Under the pieces are notes generated by a model. That model saw nothing but the letters and a program-made list of their open reading frames with translations, did no database searches and was not told where the DNA came from. This document shows positions 1 to 7,891 of a stretch of 64,000 bases of DNA, in pieces. The stretch's first letter is position 1. Each line of letters begins with the position of its first letter. Source of the stretch: Acidimicrobiales bacterium (GTDB lineage: Bacteria; Actinomycetota; Acidimicrobiia; Acidimicrobiales; JAHWLA01); NCBI GenBank assembly GCA_035536915.1, contig DATLNE010000044.1, positions 62,001 through 126,000 of the forward strand. Reading direction: 5' to 3'. The translations under genes and the position numbers were made by a program.

Positions 1-54
1 CAGGAGCGCGGCCACGGCGACGACGCCGAGCGGCGCAAGCCAAAGCCGGCCCAT
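1..54 (-). CDS. 5' end of an exported or membrane protein gene (partial)
   Basis: Only the first 18 codons are in the window. The ATG overlaps the TGA of the upstream cupredoxin gene (ATGA arrangement), so it is the next gene of the same operon. The visible N terminus is basic then strongly hydrophobic, as in a signal peptide or first membrane helix. By position in a respiratory cluster it could be an oxidase subunit or an assembly factor, but the visible part does not decide this. Confidence 0.5.
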   Translation of the reverse strand, partial: MGRLWLAPLGVVAVAALL

Positions 55-1052
55 CACTCGACGACGAACTGCCCTCTCATGTTGACGTGGAAGTCGCACA
101 CGAAGATGTAGGTGCCGGGCGGCGGGGGCTTGAGCTCGTATGTCTGGTTGTCGATGCCGGTGAAGCCCACGCCGTTGAACAGGGGCTTGGCGTCGGCGTC
201 GACCCCGTCGTAGATGGCGACGTTGTGGTAGATGCCGGGGTCGCTGTTGGTGAAGTCGATCTTCACCTTCTCTGCGTTGCCGGGGACCACCAGTTCGGCC
301 TCAGCGAAGGCCGTGTCCTTGGCGGTGACATGCACCTCGGGCACTGCATGGCCGTGGTGCTCGAAGTGGCGTTCGCCTTGGGCGGCGCCCGCCACGCCGG
401 CGCCGAAGGTGGCGATGGCGCCCACGACGGCGGTCGCGCTCAGCACGCGGGGGCTGACGCGGGGCTTGAGGGCGAACACGGCGAAGACAGCCACCAGGGC
501 GATGGCCACCACCATGGCGATGACGGTGGCGAGGTCCTTGTCGACGGCCAGGAGCACCCGGGAGAAGCTGGCCGCCAGGGCCAACACGAGCAGGAGCATG
601 AGGATGGGCAGCGACGCGGGGACGAGGAAGCGGTAGTCGACCCGCTCGCGCACCCGGGGAGTCCAGTTGGGGTGCTCGCTCCAGGCCCGGCCGAACCAGC
701 CCATGCCCACGACCACGGTGAGTCCGATGCCGAGGGCGACCAGCGGTGCCCCGACGGCGGCGCCCACGGCGACCACGCCCACGGCGAGTGCGGTGAGCAG
801 GGGGAAGATCGAACCCCGGGCGGCGGCGCCCGGCGTGGTGGCCCGGGGGTCGGGGGGCGGGGCGTCGGGGGCCACGAAGGGCTCGTCGTCGCGGGCGACC
901 AGCATGGCGAGCCCGGCGACCGAGGCGGCCACGGCCAGGCTCAAGAAGATGCCGATGCCGGCGCGTTCGCCGACCGACACGCCGTAGCCGGCGGCGCCCA
1001 CGAGGGCCAGGCCGGCGAGGGCGAACAGCAGCTTGGTGGGCAGGCTGAGCAA
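54..1052 (-). CDS. Multi-span membrane protein with C-terminal blue-copper (cupredoxin) domain
   Basis: 332 aa. The first two thirds are hydrophobic, with about six or seven likely transmembrane helices. The last ~100 residues form a cupredoxin domain with His276 (in YHNVAIY), Cys319, His322 and Met325 (C-x2-H-x2-M). This is a mononuclear type 1 copper set; the second cysteine needed for a CuA site is absent. Start: TTG at 1052, chosen because AGGAG lies 5 nt upstream; the reading frame stays open further upstream, but that stretch overlaps the COX3-like gene. It follows the subunit I- and III-like genes and probably passes electrons to or from that complex. The domain assignment is strong; the partner is inferred. 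Confidence 0.75.
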   Translation of the reverse strand: MLSLPTKLLFALAGLALVGAAGYGVSVGERAGIGIFLSLAVAASVAGLAMLVARDDEPFVAPDAPPPDPRATTPGAAARGSIFPLLTALAVGVVAVGAAVGAPLVALGIGLTVVVGMGWFGRAWSEHPNWTPRVRERVDYRFLVPASLPILMLLLVLALAASFSRVLLAVDKDLATVIAMVVAIALVAVFAVFALKPRVSPRVLSATAVVGAIATFGAGVAGAAQGERHFEHHGHAVPEVHVTAKDTAFAEAELVVPGNAEKVKIDFTNSDPGIYHNVAIYDGVDADAKPLFNGVGFTGIDNQTYELKPPPPGTYIFVCDFHVNMRGQFVVE

Positions 1053-1060
1053 CGCAGCTC

Positions 1061-1642
1061 CTACTTGAGGACGACGACCGTGTACCACACGGCGACGGTC
1101 GCGACGACGGTGAACTGCCAGTACCAGCCGAGGGCACGGGCCTGGTCGGGGTCGGCGGCGGAGACCTGCGAGCCCGCCAACCGGAAGAGCGTGAGGACGA
1201 CGAAGGCGATCCCGATGGCCACGGCGACGGCAAGGGCCAGGACCATGGCGGTCACCACCGTGCCGTAGGCGTGGGTGGACGCCCCGTAGTCGGCGTGGTT
1301 GGCGGTGAAGGCCAGCAGGTTGAGGAAGGCGAGGCCGAAGCCGACGGTGATGCCGAAGGCGGCGGCGGCCTGCTTGCCGATCCCCCGGCGCACGGCCGAG
1401 ATGCCCCACTCCACGGTGGCCGAGCTCAGCAGCATGGTGATGACGAGCATGTTGCCGAGGTACTGGTCGAGGGTGGCGTCCTCGGGCGGGAACGGGTGCA
1501 CGCGGGAGCGCAGCAGCACGTAGACGGCGATGAGGGTGCCGAACAGCATGAACCCGCCTGCGCCGACCAGCAGGGCGGCCAGGGAGAGGGTGCTGCGGTG
1601 GCGGGCGCCGCCGCCGGCGGGGAGGGCGAGGGGCGCCGTCAT
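1061..1642 (-). CDS. Cytochrome c oxidase subunit III-like membrane protein
   Basis: 193 aa, five predicted transmembrane helices, with the short-type COX3 layout. Start ATG 1642 has GGAGGTG about 5 nt upstream; an in-frame ATG at 1663 lies inside a palindromic repeat and is less likely. It sits between the subunit I homologue and the cupredoxin gene on the same strand, so it is part of that membrane complex. COX3 is not catalytic; in known oxidases it stabilises subunit I. Confident for family, less so for role because the partner subunit I is atypical. Confidence 0.8.
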   Translation of the reverse strand: MTAPLALPAGGGARHRSTLSLAALLVGAGGFMLFGTLIAVYVLLRSRVHPFPPEDATLDQYLGNMLVITMLLSSATVEWGISAVRRGIGKQAAAAFGITVGFGLAFLNLLAFTANHADYGASTHAYGTVVTAMVLALAVAVAIGIAFVVLTLFRLAGSQVSAADPDQARALGWYWQFTVVATVAVWYTVVVLK

Positions 1643-1661
1643 CGGGCCACCTCCGGCGAAC

Positions 1662-1708
1662 ATGCGGAGGAATCGCGCTGGAAAACGGCGCGATTCGTAC
1701 GCAACTTC
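1662..1708. repeat. Palindromic repeat family 1, copy A
   Basis: Imperfect inverted repeat: arms 1663-1678 and 1688-1703 around a GAAAAC-containing loop. Right arm reads GCGCGATTCGTACGCA and continues into ACTTCGG. It shares the loop and arms with copies at 12134, 31196 and 42708. It lies between the subunit I and subunit III genes, so it must be read through within the operon. Confidence 0.75.
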
Positions 1709-1733
1709 GGCATGGGGGCGGGGAGAGCAGCCA

Positions 1734-3359
1734 TCAGTTCGACCCTCCGGAGGTGCGCAGGTCGTAGAGCGGGTACGGGGAGCGGACCTCGGGCACGGCC
1801 ACGAAGTTCTCAGGCGGCGGGGGTGACGCCGCGGCCCACTCCAAGGTCAAGCCCTCGTAGGGGTCGGCCTCGCTTGTGGCCTCGCCCCGTCCGGCCAGCG
1901 CCCGCACCACTTCGAGCACCAGCAGGGCCACGCCGACCAGCACCAGCACACCGCCCGCCGCAGCCAGGCGGCTGTAGTTGAGCTGGGTGGTGTCGGTGTA
2001 GTCGCTGACATGGGCGGGGGCGCCGTCGTAGCCCAGCAGGTAGGTGCCAAGGCCGTTGAGGAAGAAGCCGCCGAAGAGCAGGAGGAAGATCAGCCCGCCC
2101 AGGCCGTTGGCCAACTGGCGGCCGAACAGCTTGGGCGCCCAGTGGTAGATCGACGCCACGCCCAGCAGCAGCGGGGCGCCGAAGACGACCATGTGGATGT
2201 GGGCGGTGGTCCACGCCGTGCCGCCGTCGACCTTGGCCAGCGCGGCGACTCCGGCGTTGACGGCACCGAAGGCGGCCAGGCCGAGGAAGCCGGCCACGAA
2301 GGCCAGGCTCACGTGGAAGTGGGGCTTGCCCTTCACCAACGAGCCCAGCCAGAGCAGGGCGAGCAGCCCCACAGGCACGGCCACGAGGGCGGTGGCGGGC
2401 GAGTACGTCGGCAGCACCACGGCGTCGGCCACCTGGGTGCCTGCGCCCCATGCCGCCAGGCTCAGCAGGCCGAAGGCGGCGAGAAGCGTGCGGGCGCCCG
2501 CATGGCTCAGCAGCGGCCGGCGGGAGTGGGTGGCGACGATGTCGCTGGCCGCGCCCAACCCCGGGAGGAGCAGCAGGTAGACCTCCGGCCGGCCGTGCAA
2601 CCAGGCCGTGTGCTGCCAGACCACCTGCGCCGCGGGGTTGTCGGCGCCGAAGAACTGCCCGCCGAAGTGCTGGTCGAGGTAGAGCAACAGCATCCCGGCG
2701 ATGAACACCGGCGCGGCCAGGATCGTCACCAGGTTGGCCACGCCGTTCGCCAGGGTGAACAGCGGCAGGCGGGCGTAGCTGAGGCCCGGCGTGCGCAGCG
2801 TGGCCAGGGTCACGGCCAGGTCGAGCGAGGCCAGGAAGGTGGCCACGGCCACCACGATCAGCCCGAGCACCCACAGCACCGCTTCGACCTCGCCGCCCCC
2901 TTCGGGCGTGCGGATGGGCGAGGCGGTCGACAGGCCGAGCCCGGTGGGCCGGCCCACGATGTAGCTCGCCACCAGGATCCCGCCGCCCACCACGTGCAGC
3001 CACAGGGCGAAGGCGTGGAGCCGGGGCAGGGCCAGGCGGGAGGCGCCGATCTGCAGCGGCACCAGGAAGGTGGCCAGGCCGATCCACAGGGGGGCCAGGA
3101 ACAGCACCGGCGTGACCGTGGCGTGCATGGAGAAGACCCGCACGTAGTCGTCGCCGAGGAACTGGTTGCCCGCCTCGGCCAGCTCGCCCCGCAGGGCGAC
3201 GCCCAAGGCGCCGCCGACCACGAGGAACAGCAGGGAGACGGCCAGGTAGAGGAGGCCGAGGCGCTTGTGGTCGGCCGTCGACAGCAACCCGGTGGGAGCA
3301 GGGGGTGTCGCCGGCGCGGCAGCGGCCGGGGCCTCGGGGCGGGTCTCGGTGAGCGTCAT
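1734..3359 (-). CDS. Heme-copper oxidase subunit I homologue lacking the CuB site
   Basis: 541 aa, about 12-13 transmembrane helices, clearly COX1 family. Heme ligands are kept: His79, His387 and His389 (AHIHM). The three CuB histidines are gone: the usual HPEVY reads RPEVY (Arg257) and the usual HH pair reads Ala306-Gly307. The D-channel entrance Asp and the K-channel Lys are also replaced (Arg and Leu by alignment from memory). Glu259 and Tyr261 of PEVY remain. Start ATG has AGGAAGG just upstream. This protein should bind hemes but cannot form a normal oxygen-reducing heme-copper centre. It heads an operon with a COX3-like and a blue-copper protein. Confidence 0.85.
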   Translation of the reverse strand: MTLTETRPEAPAAAAPATPPAPTGLLSTADHKRLGLLYLAVSLLFLVVGGALGVALRGELAEAGNQFLGDDYVRVFSMHATVTPVLFLAPLWIGLATFLVPLQIGASRLALPRLHAFALWLHVVGGGILVASYIVGRPTGLGLSTASPIRTPEGGGEVEAVLWVLGLIVVAVATFLASLDLAVTLATLRTPGLSYARLPLFTLANGVANLVTILAAPVFIAGMLLLYLDQHFGGQFFGADNPAAQVVWQHTAWLHGRPEVYLLLLPGLGAASDIVATHSRRPLLSHAGARTLLAAFGLLSLAAWGAGTQVADAVVLPTYSPATALVAVPVGLLALLWLGSLVKGKPHFHVSLAFVAGFLGLAAFGAVNAGVAALAKVDGGTAWTTAHIHMVVFGAPLLLGVASIYHWAPKLFGRQLANGLGGLIFLLLFGGFFLNGLGTYLLGYDGAPAHVSDYTDTTQLNYSRLAAAGGVLVLVGVALLVLEVVRALAGRGEATSEADPYEGLTLEWAAASPPPPENFVAVPEVRSPYPLYDLRTSGGSN

Positions 3360-3414
3360 GCGCCTTCCTGGGATGGAGCGATCGACGGTTCGGGCGTGCG
3401 AACTCTAGACAGCC

Positions 3415-4281
3415 TCATGCGCCCCGGACGACTTGGTCGAGGGCCATGGAGCCGAAGAGCACGGTGACGTAGGAAATGGAGTAGTGGAACAGCTTCATCG
3501 CCCGCGCCGGCGTGGCGTCGCGCAGGAGCTGGAGCGCCATCAGCAGGAACACGGCACCGGTGAGGATGGCCGTGCCCAGGTAGATCGACCCCATGTGGCC
3601 CACGTCGGCGAACCACAGCGACGCCGCCCACAGGGCGACGGTGTAGAAGACGATCTGGCGGGCGGTGGCGGCCAGGCTGGCCACCGCGGGCAGCATGGGT
3701 ACGTCGGCCGAGGCGTAGTCGTCCTTGTATCGGATGGCCAGGGCCCAGAAGTGCGGCGGCGTCCAGACGAAGATGACGGCGAAGAGGACGAGGGGGGCCA
3801 GTCCGAGGCTGTTCTCCACGGCGGCCCAGCCCACCAGGACGGGAACGGAGCCTGCGGCACCGCCGATGACGATGTTGTTGCTCGTCGTCCGCTTGAGCCA
3901 CAGGGTGTAGACGAAGACGTAGAACAAGGTGGCGCTGACGGCGAGGGCGGCGCTGAGCAGGTTGACCAGCACCCACAGCTCGACGAAGGCGAAGACCTCG
4001 AGGGCCACCGCGAAGGTGAGGGCGGCCCGGGGCGTGACGGCGCCGGTGACCAACGGCCGGTTGCGGGTGCGGTGCATGACTGCGTCGATGTCGCGGTCGA
4101 CGTACATGTTGACGGCGTTGGCGCCGCCTGCCGCGAAGGCGCCGCCCACCAGGGTGGCGAGGATGAGCCAGCCCGAGGGCACCCCACGCGCCGCCACGAA
4201 CATGGTGGGGACGGTGGTGACGAGCAGCAGCTCGATGATGCGCGGTTTGGTCAGGGCGACGTAGGCCCGCAGGCGGGACAT
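3415..4281 (-). CDS. ctaB: Protoheme IX farnesyltransferase (heme O synthase)
   Basis: 288 aa UbiA-family membrane prenyltransferase. It farnesylates heme B to heme O, the first step to heme A. The polyprenyl diphosphate/Mg site is visible as N-x3-D-x3-D (NMYVDRDID) followed by HRTRNRP. About eight or nine membrane helices. No ribosome binding site is seen; TAGTCT lies about 10 nt before the ATG, so a leaderless start is possible. It is divergent from ctaA and upstream of the oxidase-like operon, in the usual actinobacterial arrangement. Confidence 0.95.
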   Translation of the reverse strand: MSRLRAYVALTKPRIIELLLVTTVPTMFVAARGVPSGWLILATLVGGAFAAGGANAVNMYVDRDIDAVMHRTRNRPLVTGAVTPRAALTFAVALEVFAFVELWVLVNLLSAALAVSATLFYVFVYTLWLKRTTSNNIVIGGAAGSVPVLVGWAAVENSLGLAPLVLFAVIFVWTPPHFWALAIRYKDDYASADVPMLPAVASLAATARQIVFYTVALWAASLWFADVGHMGSIYLGTAILTGAVFLLMALQLLRDATPARAMKLFHYSISYVTVLFGSMALDQVVRGA

Positions 4282-4342
4282 CGAGGGGGGAGACTAGGTG
4301 CGTGGGGGGTTGTTCTTCGAATCGCCCTACCATCGCCCGCCG

Positions 4343-5206
4343 ATGTCCCCCGCTGCGTACCGACGCGTCACGCTGGTGGCGCTCGTCGCCCTGTTCTTCA
4401 TCGTGGTGACCGGCGGGGCGGTTCGGCTCACCGGCTCGGGGCTCGGCTGCCCCGACTGGCCGACCTGTTCCAACGACCGGCTGGTGGCGCCGTGGGAGTA
4501 CCACGCCATGGTCGAGTTCGTGAACCGGGTGGTGACCGGGGTCGTGTCGGTGGTGGTGATCTTGGCCGTGCTGGGGTCGCTGCGACGGGTGCCGCGGCGC
4601 CGCGACCTGGTCGGCTACTCGCTCGGCTTGGTCGCCGGGGTGCTGGGCCAGATCGTGCTCGGCGGGCTCACCGTCTTGTTCCACCTGCACCCGGCCTTGG
4701 TGGCCGGGCACTTCCTGGTGTCGATGGCCTTGTTGTGGTGTGCCGTGGTGTTGCACCACCGGGCGGGGCGGCCCGACGACGACGTGGCCGTGGTGGCCGA
4801 CGACCCTGAGCTGGTGCGGGTGAGCAGGCTGCTGCTGTGGGCGGGCGCGCTGACGATCGTGCTGGGCACGGTAGTGACGGCCTCGGGGCCGCACGGGGGC
4901 GACGAGACAGCCCGGCGCTTCGGGTTCGACCCCGGTGAGGTGACCCGGTACCACGGGATCGCCGCCCTGCTGTTCGTGGCCCTGCTGCTCTACACGGTGT
5001 GGGGCATGGTGCGCACGGGTGCGGCCGCCGCGCTGGTGCGCCGGGCCGAGGTGGTGGTGGCCGTGGTGATCGGCCAGATCGTCGTGGGCTACGTGCAGTA
5101 CTTCTCGGGCGTGCCCGCCCTACTGGTGGGGCTGCACATCGTGGGCGCCGCGGGGGCGTGGGTGGCGCTGGTGTGGTTCCGCGTCGGCGTGGGCGCCCGC
5201 GCCTGA
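4343..5206 (+). CDS. ctaA: Heme A synthase
   Basis: 287 aa COX15/CtaA-type membrane monooxygenase. It oxidises the C8 methyl of heme O to give heme A. The conserved GGxVRLTGSGLGCPDWPxC stretch is at residues ~24-43, and His residues in later helices are the expected heme ligands. ATG 4343 is chosen over a GTG at 4298, because TACCAT (a possible -10) ends 9 nt upstream of it. Heme A genes show that the organism makes an aa3-type oxidase, even though the subunit I homologue in this window is atypical. Confidence 0.92.
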   Translation: MSPAAYRRVTLVALVALFFIVVTGGAVRLTGSGLGCPDWPTCSNDRLVAPWEYHAMVEFVNRVVTGVVSVVVILAVLGSLRRVPRRRDLVGYSLGLVAGVLGQIVLGGLTVLFHLHPALVAGHFLVSMALLWCAVVLHHRAGRPDDDVAVVADDPELVRVSRLLLWAGALTIVLGTVVTASGPHGGDETARRFGFDPGEVTRYHGIAALLFVALLLYTVWGMVRTGAAAALVRRAEVVVAVVIGQIVVGYVQYFSGVPALLVGLHIVGAAGAWVALVWFRVGVGARA

Positions 5207-5218
5207 GAGAATCAGGGG

Positions 5219-5518
5219 ATGGCAGCACCGACTGAGGCACCTGTCGAGGTCGGCGAACCCGGCACCTCCGACGTGGTGGAACCCGACCGCCCGTGGATCG
5301 TGCTGGTGTGGAACGACCCGATCAACCTGATGTCGTACGTCACCTACGTGTTCCAGAAGCTGTTCGGCTACAGCCGGGAGAAGGCCACCAAGCTCATGCT
5401 CGACGTGCACGAGAAGGGCCGGGCCGTGGTGTCGTCGGGCAGCCGCGAGCGGGCCGAGCTCGACGTGTTCCGCCTGCACGAGCATGGCCTGTGGGCCACC
5501 ATGCAGCAGGACCTCTAG
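5219..5518 (+). CDS. clpS: ATP-dependent Clp protease adaptor ClpS
   Basis: 99 aa. ClpS binds N-degron substrates and delivers them to ClpAP or ClpCP. The core PWxVLVWNDPxNLMSYV is at residues ~25-40, and [13 protein letters not shown] and the HEKGRA-type helix follow, as in the family. It begins 12 nt after ctaA and is followed after 22 nt by the DUF2017 gene, the standard actinobacterial pair. Confidence 0.95.
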   Translation: MAAPTEAPVEVGEPGTSDVVEPDRPWIVLVWNDPINLMSYVTYVFQKLFGYSREKATKLMLDVHEKGRAVVSSGSRERAELDVFRLHEHGLWATMQQDL

Positions 5519-5540
5519 TGCTCCGTCCAGGGAGCACTAG

Positions 5541-6020
5541 ATGAAGCGGCGCATCGAGCGGACTCGGGGCGGCGACTACCGGGTGCGGCTCGAAGGCGAG
5601 GAGCGGGAGCTGTTGCGCACACTGCCGCCGCAGCTGCGCGAGCTGCTGGCCGAGGGCGACGACGGCGACCCGTCGGTGCGGCGGCTGTTCCCGCCCGCCT
5701 ACGTGGGCGACGAAGAGCACGAGGACGAGTACCGGCGCCTCATGGGCGACGACCTGCGCGAGCACCACCTGCAGGCCATCGCCATCATGGAGTCGACCAT
5801 CGACCAGGAGCGGCTGGCCGAAGGCGAGTTGGTGGCGTGGCTCTCGGCGGTCAACGACCTGCGATTGGTGATCGGCACCCGCCTCGACGTGTCGGAGGAC
5901 ATGGACTACGACGCCATCGCCCCCGACGACCCCCGGGGGACGGGGTTGGCGCTCTACAGCTACCTGTCGTGGCTGGAGGAACAGATGGTCGAGGCGCTGG
6001 CCTCGTCGTTACCGGGTTGA
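5541..6020 (+). CDS. DUF2017 family protein
   Basis: 159 aa, soluble, rich in Glu, Arg and Leu. The end of the protein (VAWLSAVNDLRLVIGTRL, then SYLSWLEEQMVEAL) matches the DUF2017 pattern, a family found next to clpS in actinobacteria. No catalytic motif is visible. The conserved linkage suggests a role in Clp proteolysis, but this is untested inference. Confidence 0.85.
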   Translation: MKRRIERTRGGDYRVRLEGEERELLRTLPPQLRELLAEGDDGDPSVRRLFPPAYVGDEEHEDEYRRLMGDDLREHHLQAIAIMESTIDQERLAEGELVAWLSAVNDLRLVIGTRLDVSEDMDYDAIAPDDPRGTGLALYSYLSWLEEQMVEALASSLPG

Positions 6021-6066
6021 GGGTCGGAGGCGGACTGCTATCGTGACCACGCCCTCACGGAAGCCG

Positions 6067-6142
6067 GCCCCCATCGTCTAGCGGCCTAGGACACCGCCCT
6101 TTCAAGGCGGCAGCACGGGTTCGAATCCCGTTGGGGGTGCCA
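6067..6142 (+). tRNA. tRNA-Glu (TTC)
   Basis: Full cloverleaf. Acceptor arm GCCCCCA pairs with TGGGGGT (first pair a G-T wobble), the anticodon loop CTTTCAA gives TTC, the T-loop is TTCGAAT, and the CCA end is encoded. First of three tRNA genes in tandem. Confidence 0.97.
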
Positions 6143-6150
6143 GCATCGTT

Positions 6151-6225
6151 GGTCCTGTGGTGCAGTTTGGAGTGCACGCCGGCCTGTCAAGCCGGAGGTC
6201 GCGGGTTCAAATCCCGTCAGGACCG
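6151..6225 (+). tRNA. tRNA-Asp (GTC)
   Basis: Acceptor arm GGTCCTG/CAGGACC, anticodon loop CTGTCAA (GTC), T-arm CGGGTTCAAATCCCG. No CCA is encoded. It starts 8 nt after tRNA-Glu. Confidence 0.97.
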
Positions 6226-6255
6226 CTCCGTCGGCCTACCTCGGTAGGCCGTCAC

Positions 6256-6328
6256 GGTCGGGTAGCTCAGTTGGTAGAGCGCGCGCCTGAAAAGCGTGAG
6301 GTCACCGGATCGACACCGGTCCCGACCA
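6256..6328 (+). tRNA. tRNA-Phe (GAA)
   Basis: Acceptor arm GGTCGGG/CCCGACC, anticodon loop CTGAAAA (GAA), D-arm GCTCAGTTGGTAGAGC. The T-loop reads ATCGACA rather than the usual TTCGANT, so position 54 is A. The pairing is otherwise complete. No CCA is encoded. The hipA stop codon lies 3 nt downstream on the opposite strand. Confidence 0.95.
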
Positions 6329-6331
6329 CTC

Positions 6332-7537
6332 TCACGAGCCGAGGTCCTCGCGCCGATTGAGCATGACTCGTCGGAGGTGCTCGGTACGCCGGTCGTCGAG
6401 CCCGATCTCGCCCAACCGCTCTGTAGCAGCGGGGACGACGTCGCAGATGCGATCGAGCAGGTGGTGCACGGCGGGCGCGGGCACCCGGAAGCGGGCGGCG
6501 AAGTCGACGTAGTACCGCCGCTTGAACGCCAGGTCGCGTCCGTCGAGTTGGAGGGCCATGCGCTCGTCCCTCGTGTACGGGAGGTCGGCGACCAGGTCGT
6601 AGGCCGGTGCCAGGCCCAGGATGTCGCCTTCTCGCAGGATGCTGATGTTCTTGGCGTGCAGGTCGCCGTTGGCAATGACGTAGCTGAAGGCCACCAGGCG
6701 GATGAGGTCGCGCACGGCCACGACGGGGGCATCGACCAACTCGACCACCTGCTCGGTGACGCGGTTGATCGACAATCGGTACTTCTCCGACGGGTACTCG
6801 TCGCAAAACTGGCAGGCGTCCTCCTGCTCAAGGCGCGACACGCCGCTTTGGCCCACGACCCGGTCGAAGCGCCGGACCCACAGCCCGGTGCGCCCCGACC
6901 CGTCGACGACGACTTCGGCCTGCGCCACCCGGAGGCCGGCGTCGGCGGCCAGGCGCAGGAAGAACGCCTCGTTCTCGACCAGCGCCGGGTACTCGGGCGG
7001 GTTGAGCTTGAGGATGTAGGCGCCCGTCGCCGTGCGCACGGGGAACGAGATCATGTCGGCGGACACCTTGGGCTGTACGCCCGGCAGTGCTGCCCGCTCG
7101 ACCTGTTCTCCCCCCACGGCGACGCTGGCCTCGAACAGCGCCTCGAAGTCGAGAGCGCTCCAGTCCGTGCCTTGCACCAGGGGCGGCGGCGGCGTCGGGT
7201 CATGGCCTGCGGGGACGACCCGGACATCACCGATGCAGTCGCCGCCGACTGCCAGCAGCAGGCTGAACATGTCGTCGGCGGACGTCTTGATGCGCGAGCG
7301 CAGTGCCGTGAGGCGGACGCCCTCAGGAAGCAGGCCGGCAAAGAAGGGGTGGACGGCGCCACCCTGGCGCACGACAGGTTGGCCGCTCACCGGGAGGGCA
7401 CCGGCGACGGCTCGCCCGCGATACCCCGAGACGTAACGGAAGGCGGTCGTGCTCCCTGTGCGCTCGAGCGTGCCCGCCAACTCGTCGCCCTTGTAGACGT
7501 CAGCCCGCTCGATGCCGCGGACGTCGGCCTCAGTCAT
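6332..7537 (-). CDS. hipA: HipA-family serine/threonine kinase toxin
   Basis: 401 aa. HipA toxins phosphorylate translation factors such as glutamyl-tRNA synthetase and cause persistence. The N-terminal HipA domain has YVSGYRGRAV and HPFFAGLLPEG. The kinase part has an ATP-binding lysine (YILKLNPP) and the catalytic loop NGDLHAKNIS, with YDLVAD as the metal-binding segment, so it looks active. ATG 7537 overlaps the hipB stop by 8 nt, so the two are translationally coupled. The gene ends 3 nt from tRNA-Phe. The substrate cannot be told from sequence. Confidence 0.92.
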   Translation of the reverse strand: MTEADVRGIERADVYKGDELAGTLERTGSTTAFRYVSGYRGRAVAGALPVSGQPVVRQGGAVHPFFAGLLPEGVRLTALRSRIKTSADDMFSLLLAVGGDCIGDVRVVPAGHDPTPPPPLVQGTDWSALDFEALFEASVAVGGEQVERAALPGVQPKVSADMISFPVRTATGAYILKLNPPEYPALVENEAFFLRLAADAGLRVAQAEVVVDGSGRTGLWVRRFDRVVGQSGVSRLEQEDACQFCDEYPSEKYRLSINRVTEQVVELVDAPVVAVRDLIRLVAFSYVIANGDLHAKNISILREGDILGLAPAYDLVADLPYTRDERMALQLDGRDLAFKRRYYVDFAARFRVPAPAVHHLLDRICDVVPAATERLGEIGLDDRRTEHLRRVMLNRREDLGS

Positions 7538-7793
7538 CGGCAACCACGACCGGGCGGCCTGGCTCTACCCGCATCCGCAGACCCAGCGTGCGGAGGACGG
7601 CCACCACGACGTCGAGGCGAACGGTGGCCTTGCCTGTCTCGATCGCCGTTACCGTTCGCTGCCCGCAGCCGGCCAGGTCGGCCAAGTCGGCCTGGGTCAG
7701 CCCCAGCCGCTTACGCCGAGCCCGGATGACCTGGCCCAGAACGGCAATGTCATGCGCACGATCGTGCGCTTTGTCGGCGGATTGCCCGGGCAC
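7530..7793 (-). CDS. hipB: HipB-like antitoxin and repressor (XRE-type HTH)
   Basis: 87 aa. The HTH is plain: IRARRKRLGLTQADLADLAG-CGQRTVTAIETG. It should neutralise HipA and bind the three palindromes upstream. The start is uncertain: GTG 7793 fits the length of the family, but the frame stays open far upstream because the palindromes read through as RTIVR. Operator site 1 (7754-7769) would then lie inside the first codons of the gene. Confidence 0.85.
   Translation of the reverse strand: MPGQSADKAHDRAHDIAVLGQVIRARRKRLGLTQADLADLAGCGQRTVTAIETGKATVRLDVVVAVLRTLGLRMRVEPGRPVVVADD
7754..7769. promoter_or_regulatory. HipB operator site 1
   Basis: Perfect 16-bp palindrome GCGCACGATCGTGCGC, within or at the start of hipB. 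It is one of three copies with centres 61 and 60 bp apart, so all lie on one face of the helix. Confidence 0.75.
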
Positions 7794-7814
7794 CCCGTCA
7801 TAGTACCGTTGAAA

Positions 7815-7830
7815 GCGCACGATCGTGCGT
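7815..7830. promoter_or_regulatory. HipB operator site 2
   Basis: GCGCACGATCGTGCGT, the same palindrome with one terminal mismatch; the wider 20 bp (AAGCGCACGATCGTGCGTTT) is also almost symmetric. It lies just upstream of hipB. Confidence 0.8.
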
Positions 7831-7874
7831 TTTTTGTCCGTTGGCCGCCGTTCATCCGGGCGGAACGCCCGAAG

Positions 7875-7890
7875 GCGCACGATCGTGCGT
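7875..7890. promoter_or_regulatory. HipB operator site 3
   Basis: GCGCACGATCGTGCGT, identical to site 2. It ends 1 nt before the stop codon of the HAD gene. Sixty bp from site 2, it would allow cooperative binding or looping by HipB dimers. Confidence 0.75.
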
Positions 7891-7891
7891 A

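Noticed and set aside
1052-1409. N-terminal extension of the cupredoxin gene to an upstream start at 1409
   Set aside because: It overlaps the COX3-like gene in another frame and reads as Arg-rich nonsense. TTG 1052 has a good ribosome site.
6256-6328. Defective tRNA-Phe because of the T-loop ATCGACA
   Set aside because: All stems pair fully and the anticodon is normal. An A at position 54 is unusual but does not make it a pseudogene.
7754-7890. Three evenly spaced repeats that look like a short CRISPR array
   Set aside because: The repeat is only 16 bp and fully palindromic, the spaces are part of coding and promoter DNA, and there are no cas genes. Operators for HipB explain it better.
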